Assembly: GCA_023414355.1 (NCBI GenBank)
Contig: JAEZOB010000027.1
Span: 66,758 to 130,757 of the forward strand
Length of the DNA: 64,000 nt
Source: Bacillota bacterium
GTDB taxonomy: Bacteria > Bacillota > Clostridia > Lachnospirales > Lachnospiraceae
Direction of reading: 5' to 3'
Shown here: positions 58,990 to 64,000 of the stretch, in pieces
How the letters are laid out: the number at the start of each line of letters is the position of its first letter
Position numbering within the stretch: the first letter of the stretch is position 1
The notes under the pieces: generated by a model
Databases searched by the model: none
What the model was told of the DNA's origin: nothing
What the model saw: only the letters and a program-made list of their open reading frames with translations
Made by a program: the position numbers and the translations under genes

Positions 58990-61002
58990 ATGATGGAGAT
59001 ATCATTAGATGGAGTAAAAAAATATTTAGATACAACGCTTATACTTAAGAATATATCTTTTATGGTAACAGAGGGTGAAAAGGTTGGAATAGTAGGCGAA
59101 AACGGTAGCGGAAAGACTACGATTCTCAAATTAATAGCCGGAATACTCACGCTAAATCATTGTGCGGGATATCCTTACGCCCCGGTTCCCCCGGGATTTG
59201 ATGAGGGATGGGTTAATACGCCAAAGGGTGCGGTCTGTGCCTATCTGGACCAAATACCCCAATATCCTTATGGAACAAGGGTGATCGATGTATTAAAGTC
59301 AGCTTTCGAGGAGGTTTACCGGCTTGAATGTGACATTCATGAACTTGAAGAGGATTTGCAGTATTTGGAGGGAGCTGATTTAGATAAAGCCCTAAAGAGA
59401 TATGGTGAGCTGATCCAGGCCTTTGAAGTTATGGAAGGATATCATGTTGAAGAAAAGTTAAACAGAATCTGTAAGGGATTGCATTTTGATGAGAAATTTC
59501 TAATTCAGGATTTTAATCTCCTGAGTGGTGGTGAAAAAACCACGGTAACACTCGGAAAGCTGCTGATTGATATGCCCGACATATTGTTACTGGATGAGCC
59601 TACAAATCACCTGGATATGGAATCGGTAGAATGGTTGGAGGAGTATCTTCGCAGCTATAAAGGAATTGTTATTGTGGTATCGCATGACAGATATTTTCTC
59701 GACCATGTTGTAACTAAGATAATAGAAATAGACGATAAGGTAAGTAGCACCTATATCGGAAATTATTCTGATTATATTATACAAAGGGAAGAGAAGCTCA
59801 GGATACAATTGGAGAATTATAAGGAGCAGAATAAAAAGATAGATGCGATGGAGCAATCGATCAAACAGCTCAGAGACTGGGCAACGAAGGCTGATAATAA
59901 TAAGTTCTTCAAAAGGGCAGCAAGCATGCAGATCAAACTGGATAAGCTGGAGAGAATTGATCAGCCAACCATGAAGCAAAATATGAAGCTTTCTATCCAA
60001 CAGTCAGAACAATCCGGCAAAATAACGATTAAGGCAGGTGATTTATCAAAAAGCTTTGGTCAGAAATCCCTTTTTCGTCATGCTGAAATGGCGGTTCATT
60101 ATGGGGAGCGAGTAGCCATGATTGGTCCCAACGGCTGTGGTAAGACCACCTTTCTAAAAATGCTATTGGGAGAGGAGACAACGGATTCGGGTGCGATACA
60201 ATTAGGTGCAAATGTTTTACTGGCATATCTTCCGCAGACGGTCAGCTTTCCGAATGAAGAACTTACAGTGCTGGATTATTTCAGGGAGGATCTGTTTATT
60301 CTTGAAGGAAAAGGAAGAGAATACCTGGCCAAATACATGTTTTATGGTAGCAACGTATTTAAGAAAATAAAGCTGTTATCGGGAGGAGAGAGACTTCGTC
60401 TAAACTTAAGTAAACTCTTATTCAATGATATCAACCTGCTAATACTGGATGAGCCAACAAATCATCTGGATACGAAATCGATAGAAAGTGTGGAGGAGGC
60501 ATTAGCTGCTTTCAAGGGTACGATCTTTTTTATTTCCCATGACAGATATTTTATCAATAAGATCAGTGATAGAGTAGTTGCTATAGAGGAGGGGACAATT
60601 CAGAGTTATCTTGGTAACTATGACTATTATAAGAGCATCAAGGAGAAGCAAGGTCAGCAGGCTGAAGTGGTGTTACCGGCTAAGGCTGAGCATCAAGCGG
60701 AGAAACATCAGCATGAAAAGCATCATTCTGAGAAGTATCAAGTGGAGAAACATCAACCTAAGAAGCACAAAAGTGACAGACAGAAAGAAGCTCCGAAGAT
60801 AACCGCCGGTAAAGAAGCAGACGCAGCAAAAATTGAAAACAGTATAAGAAATATAGAGAATCAGATCAAAGAGATTGAAGCAGTGATGGAAACCGTAGGG
60901 GCAAATTATGAAGAACTGAACGCCTTATATGAGCAGAAGGAGAAGCTGGGTAAAGAGCTGGAGGAAGCAATGGAAATGTGGTTAAGCTTGAGCATAGATT
61001 AA
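58990..61002 (+). CDS. ABC-F family ATPase with charged C-terminal extension
   Basis: A 670-residue soluble twin-ABC protein. Walker A motifs: GENGSGKTT (about residue 38) and GPNGCGKTT (about 380); signatures LLSGGEKTT and LLSGGERLR; Walker B DEPTNHLD in both halves. An insertion after the first Walker A (YAPVPPGFDEGWVNTPKG) is characteristic of one ABC-F clade common in Clostridia. The inter-domain linker is long and helical (about 255-330). A His/Lys/Glu-rich segment (about 553-600, KHQHEKHHSEKY) leads to a C-terminal coiled coil (about 615-665). Probably a translation factor or ribosome-protection protein. The start could be this ATG or the next codon. Confidence 0.87.
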   Translation: MMEISLDGVKKYLDTTLILKNISFMVTEGEKVGIVGENGSGKTTILKLIAGILTLNHCAGYPYAPVPPGFDEGWVNTPKGAVCAYLDQIPQYPYGTRVIDVLKSAFEEVYRLECDIHELEEDLQYLEGADLDKALKRYGELIQAFEVMEGYHVEEKLNRICKGLHFDEKFLIQDFNLLSGGEKTTVTLGKLLIDMPDILLLDEPTNHLDMESVEWLEEYLRSYKGIVIVVSHDRYFLDHVVTKIIEIDDKVSSTYIGNYSDYIIQREEKLRIQLENYKEQNKKIDAMEQSIKQLRDWATKADNNKFFKRAASMQIKLDKLERIDQPTMKQNMKLSIQQSEQSGKITIKAGDLSKSFGQKSLFRHAEMAVHYGERVAMIGPNGCGKTTFLKMLLGEETTDSGAIQLGANVLLAYLPQTVSFPNEELTVLDYFREDLFILEGKGREYLAKYMFYGSNVFKKIKLLSGGERLRLNLSKLLFNDINLLILDEPTNHLDTKSIESVEEALAAFKGTIFFISHDRYFINKISDRVVAIEEGTIQSYLGNYDYYKSIKEKQGQQAEVVLPAKAEHQAEKHQHEKHHSEKYQVEKHQPKKHKSDRQKEAPKITAGKEADAAKIENSIRNIENQIKEIEAVMETVGANYEELNALYEQKEKLGKELEEAMEMWLSLSID

Positions 61003-61126
61003 TATCCGAATTTAATCTAGATCGCTATTTTGTTGTGTGAATATCCGTGATAAAATATGGGGTGAAGACGAGCGGATATTAAATAATTATGAACTGTATT
61101 CTACCCCTTGAGCAGAAAATAGCCGT

Positions 61127-62086
61127 ATGGAGAAAACAATGGACGAAAAAGCGATCAGAGAGATTTGCCGGGCATATCAATTAGAATGCAACAACATTAC
61201 CAAAGTGATTGGCAGCTTTGATAAGGAACTGTTTATTATTGATGATCAGTATTTGATACGTACATCAAAGCAATCAATGCTTGAGGAACAGAATAAAATT
61301 AATCGCATAAAGGACTTAAAGCAAGTACCTAAGATTTTATACGCTTCTGACCAAAGCAGTAATGAGAATAATCTATATTACTTGATCCTTCAGTGTATAC
61401 CAGGCTGCGAATTGTTGGCAAGCTACCATAATTTACACGAGAGAGAGATACGGGACATTGGAATAGAGATTGCTGATTTTTTACATGTGCTTCATAATCT
61501 GAAAGGGAATCATTACGATATCGGCCATTACGTACCAATCATCCCCGGCTACGATAAATCGTGGAGATCAGGACATGAAATTTACTGGAATAATATCTGT
61601 AATGATCTTGAGAACATCCAACTTTCAGAGGAGGCCAAGCACCTGTTGGAATTAAGTAAGGAATATATCAACGCTAATAGTTTCTGTCTGGATTATGAGA
61701 ACGGCCCGTCATTACTGCATAATGATTTTCATTATAAAAACATAATCCTCCAGGATAATGCTTTTTCAGGCGTCATTGACTGGGAGTGTTCACAGTACGG
61801 AGAAGCCGATTTTGATCTCATACACCTACTGCATTGATGCGTATTTCCCCCATCAAAGGATCCGGATCTGACGCTACTGTTTACTACGATATTACGATCC
61901 TATGTAAAGAAAAGCTGTATTCCATTGCTTGAAAAGAGATTAACGATTTATTTGCTGGAACATGATTTTATTCAAATCGTATGGAGCCAAGGGAAAAGAG
62001 CATAGGAATTCCTGCCAAGAATAAAGTGGTGGATAGACAATCTGGAAGAGTACCTTCAAAAGCTTTTCATAATGGATGAGGTTTGA
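61127..62086 (+). pseudogene. Decayed aminoglycoside phosphotransferase-family gene (two in-frame stops)
   Basis: The frame encodes an APH/choline-kinase-type protein: LLHNDFHYKNIIL gives the catalytic HxD...N and GVIDWE the metal Asp. It is interrupted by TGA at 61835-61837, in the sequence HLLH-stop-CVFPP, and by TAG at 62003-62005. Reading through both, the same frame continues with PLLEKRLTIYLLEHDF and EFLPRIKWWIDNLEEYLQ to a stop at 62084, about 320 codons in all. The first break probably replaces a TGG (Trp). The 236-codon piece before the first stop keeps the catalytic residues and might still be made, but loses its C-terminal lobe. Confidence 0.8.
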
Positions 62087-62104
62087 CTCAAAAGAATATT
62101 GTAA

Positions 62105-62287
62105 AAGAAGGTTGAGGTAAGGCTTGTATTAGACTTCATGAGATCAGGACCTTGTGGAAAAGCAGAATACTGTTGGCTGTCATACGAACCGGAAAACATG
62201 AATGCCAGAGAAATATACCATTCCTTTGGTTTTCGTGAAACTGGTGAAATGGAAGGGGAAAAAATCGTCGCTGTTATAAAACTATAA
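62105..62287 (+). pseudogene. GNAT acetyltransferase C-terminal fragment
   Basis: A 60-codon open stretch without a start codon reads LVLDFMRSGPCGKAEYCWLSYEPENM, shown here in pieces as SGPCGKAEYCWLS and EIYHSFGFRETGEMEGEKI, ending VAVIKL. This matches the last third of spermine/diamine-type GNAT acetyltransferases. No N-terminal part (acetyl-CoA loop) is present upstream. It is a remnant in the same decayed stretch as the phosphotransferase. Confidence 0.7.
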
Positions 62288-62318
62288 AGATAACTTTAAT
62301 TAAGAAAATCCTAGTGAG

Positions 62319-62350
62319 AAGAGCATTGGCCATTCGGCGGATGCTCTTTA
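62319..62350 (+). terminator. Hairpin upstream of the MATE gene
   Basis: AAGAGCAT and ATGCTCTT form an 8-bp stem around 14 bases, followed by a short T stretch. It probably ended the decayed genes. Confidence 0.5.
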
Positions 62351-62460
62351 CTATTCGGTATTGTTTTCGCGAAAAGGTAGAAATCAAAACCGGAATATGG
62401 TAAGGTTAATATGTTTACTGTTTCTCGACAAATAGGCCGACATAAAAGGAAGTGATGACA

Positions 62461-63819
62461 ATGATACTAGAAAATCGGGATAAGGACATGTGTAACGGCC
62501 CCATATTTGGCAAAATGATTCTTTTTGCTTTGCCCATCATGGCAATGAATATTCTTCAGCTGATGTTTAATGCAGCGGATATGGTTGTAGTCGGAAGATT
62601 CTCAGGTAAGGAAGCACTGGCTGCTGTCGGTGCAACCGGTTCCATTATCAATCTAATCGTGAACCTGTTCATGGGTCTGTCGGTGGGGACCAGTGTCATC
62701 GTGGCCCAGGATTATGGTGCCAAACGACCGGAGGCGGTCAGCAGATCCGTGCATACTTCGGTTACCATTAGTATCATTGCAGGAATTCTTGTGATGGGAT
62801 TGGGTCTTATTTTATGTACTCCATTATTGATTATCATGGGGACTCCCGCGGATATCATTGATTTATCCGCACTGTACTTAAGAATTTATTTTCTGGGTCT
62901 TCCTGCGAGTATGATTTACAACTTCGGAGCTGCGATACTGCGTGCGGTTGGTGATAGTCGTCGGCCTATGCACTATTTGCTGGCAGCAGGTGTAGTAAAT
63001 GTAATCCTGAATCTGTTCTTTGTCATCGTATTACATATGAGTGTGGATGGTGTGGCCTGGGCAACAGTAATTTCTCAGTATCTATCGATGCTCTTGGTAC
63101 TACGGTGCCTTATCCATAATCAAGAGGAATCAATCCGCCTTGTACTAAGGAGATTAGGTATTGACGGAAGAAAGCTTGGCCAGATTATTCGGATTGGCCT
63201 ACCTGCCGGATTGCAGGGACTATTGTTCTCCATCTCCAATGTATTGATTCAATCAGCGATTAATTCCTTTGGTTCTGCCATGGTGGCCGCCGGCTCTGCG
63301 GCAGGAAATATCGAGGGCTTTGTCGCCACTCCGATGAATGCCTATTATAATGCAGCCATAACCTTTACAGGTCAGAATATGGGCGCGAAAAAATATGACA
63401 GGATCGATAAGGTAGCTAAAATCTGCACCATACTCATTATAGTGACCTGGATTGTGCTGGGTGGCCTGACCATGCTGTTTAGCAGACCGCTATTATCTAT
63501 ATTTACCACGGATCCGGAGGTAATCAGACTTGGTATCCTCCGAATGAATGTCCTGATGATTGCATACTTTACCTGCGGCATCATGAATGTATTCCCCGGT
63601 CTAACCCGCGGCATGGGTTTCTCCATACTGCCGATGATCTGTACCTTGGTGGGAGCCTGCCTCATGCGTATCGTCTGGCTGGTCACCATCTTTGCATGGT
63701 TTCCCACGGTTCTTATGCTATTTGCCTGCTACCCGGTTACCTGGGCACTGGCGGGAATCGGCCAGGTGGGCACCTTCTTCTATGCGAGGAAGAAGGTAAG
63801 GCAGCGTGCCGATATGTAA
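62461..63819 (+). CDS. MATE-family efflux transporter
   Basis: A 452-residue membrane protein with twelve predicted segments, exporting drugs or metabolites by cation antiport. The N-terminal block GPIFGKMILFALPIMAMNILQLMFNAADMVVVGRFSG and the mirrored middle IGLPAGLQGLLFSISNVLIQSAINSFGS are typical of the family's two halves; the first is quoted in part only (ALPIMAMNILQLMFNAAD). AAAGGAAG lies eight bases before the ATG at 62461; a GTG and an ATG just upstream sit too close to that site. A strong terminator and then a group II intron follow. Substrate unknown. Confidence 0.92.
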   Translation: MILENRDKDMCNGPIFGKMILFALPIMAMNILQLMFNAADMVVVGRFSGKEALAAVGATGSIINLIVNLFMGLSVGTSVIVAQDYGAKRPEAVSRSVHTSVTISIIAGILVMGLGLILCTPLLIIMGTPADIIDLSALYLRIYFLGLPASMIYNFGAAILRAVGDSRRPMHYLLAAGVVNVILNLFFVIVLHMSVDGVAWATVISQYLSMLLVLRCLIHNQEESIRLVLRRLGIDGRKLGQIIRIGLPAGLQGLLFSISNVLIQSAINSFGSAMVAAGSAAGNIEGFVATPMNAYYNAAITFTGQNMGAKKYDRIDKVAKICTILIIVTWIVLGGLTMLFSRPLLSIFTTDPEVIRLGILRMNVLMIAYFTCGIMNVFPGLTRGMGFSILPMICTLVGACLMRIVWLVTIFAWFPTVLMLFACYPVTWALAGIGQVGTFFYARKKVRQRADM

Positions 63820-63830
63820 CATATAATGCG

Positions 63831-63879
63831 AAAGGGCTATTTCAAACTAACTGATTAATTAGTTGAAATAGCCCTTTTT
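63831..63879 (+). terminator. Strong intrinsic terminator of the MATE gene
   Basis: GGGCTATTTCAA and TTGAAATAGCCC form a perfect 12-bp stem with an inner CTAA/TTAG pairing, followed by TTTTT. The group II intron begins a few bases beyond it. Confidence 0.9.
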
Positions 63880-63883
63880 ATAT

Positions 63884-64000
63884 GTGCGCCCGGCGGGCGC
63901 ACGTTTCAACGGGTGTAAGTCCCGAGTCCGCCCGGTAGTGGGAAGGACATAGCCAATGACAAGGGTGTCGTGGGTGACTGCGAATCTGAAGGAAGTCGGA
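63884..64000 (+). mobile_element. 5' end of a group II intron (probably class C), continues beyond the window
   Basis: The segment starts with the group II boundary GTGCG and forms the first hairpin GTGCGCCCG/CGGGCGCAC. It then shows domain I landmarks: GGGTGTAAGTCCCGAGT, GTGGGAAGGAC, CAAGGGTGTCGTG and GAATCTGAAGGAAGTCGG. These match bacterial class C introns as I know them. The position directly after an intrinsic terminator is the preferred target of class C introns. The reverse-transcriptase ORF would lie to the right. Confidence 0.88.

Noticed and set aside
61835..61837. TGA as selenocysteine or recoded Trp
   Set aside because: A second stop (TAG) occurs later in the same frame, no SECIS-like hairpin follows, and other genes use TGA as stop.
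63372..63707. 111-codon minus-strand frame inside the MATE gene
   Set aside because: Opposite conserved transporter sequence, with no start signal or family match.

Overview
The window looks like chromosome from an anaerobic, spore-forming, motile member of the Clostridia, most likely Lachnospiraceae. The evidence is moderately low GC, strong AGGAGG-type ribosome binding sites with frequent GTG/TTG starts, intrinsic terminators after most genes, a SpoIID-family protein, chemoreceptors, lipoprotein-dependent sugar ABC transport without a local ATPase, a GlpP-antiterminated glycerol regulon and an anaerobic CO-dehydrogenase-like protein. No rRNA, tRNA or CRISPR array was seen. The assignment is inference from gene content; no marker gene was compared.

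Layout. 1-8.2 kb: a cut-off TgpA-type transglutaminase, a SpoIID-like protein, a MarR regulator with its hydrolase, a DUF2812-like membrane protein, and a divergent HxlR/aldo-keto reductase pair. 8.5-12.5 kb: two tandem paralogous exported subtilase-like proteins and a two-P-loop ATPase. 12.8-18.9 kb: two small paralogous proteins of unknown function, then an AraC/GyrI-type regulator in an apparent operon with a 1146-residue TrmO-domain + UvrA-like ATPase fusion. A flavin reductase converges on it and is driven by a MerR-type promoter beside a MerR gene. 19.6-30.6 kb: a chemoreceptor, a GH36 alpha-galactosidase, a histidine phosphatase, an inositol-phosphatase-family protein, a MidA-like methyltransferase with TPRs, an ABC-F protein, and peptidase T preceded by an overlapping small ORF.

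30.8-39.3 kb is a carbohydrate locus: an ArsR-type regulator with a large C-terminal sensor-like domain, then a solute-binding lipoprotein, two permeases, a chemoreceptor and a GH2 glycosidase as one operon. Its leader carries repeated 12-bp boxes. 39.4-45.1 kb is a glycerol/glycerol-3-phosphate locus: glpP, a 197-bp inverted-repeat element with near-duplicated flanks, a leader with a terminator, then a GlpA-like dehydrogenase, an FAD oxidoreductase, a DUF1667 protein and glpK. 45.4-50.8 kb holds an AraC/effector-domain regulator, a methyltransferase, a VOC protein behind a MerR-type promoter, a MutT protein, a YitT-like membrane protein and an ECF sigma/anti-sigma pair.

51-64 kb: an orphan CO-dehydrogenase-like protein in which one expected C-cluster cysteine is glutamate, a 1529-residue secreted multi-domain protein ending in about 20 acidic pentapeptides, a small Ig-like secreted protein, a second ABC-F protein, a decayed phosphotransferase and acetyltransferase fragment, a MATE exporter, and the 5' end of a group II intron (probably class C) just after the MATE terminator.

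The strongest candidates for something undescribed are the GyrI-type regulator + TrmO-UvrA fusion module (13.99-18.37 kb) and the CODH homologue with altered metal ligands (51.06-52.97 kb). Catalytic-residue losses also recur in the SpoIID-like protein, the subtilase pair and the two-P-loop ATPase.
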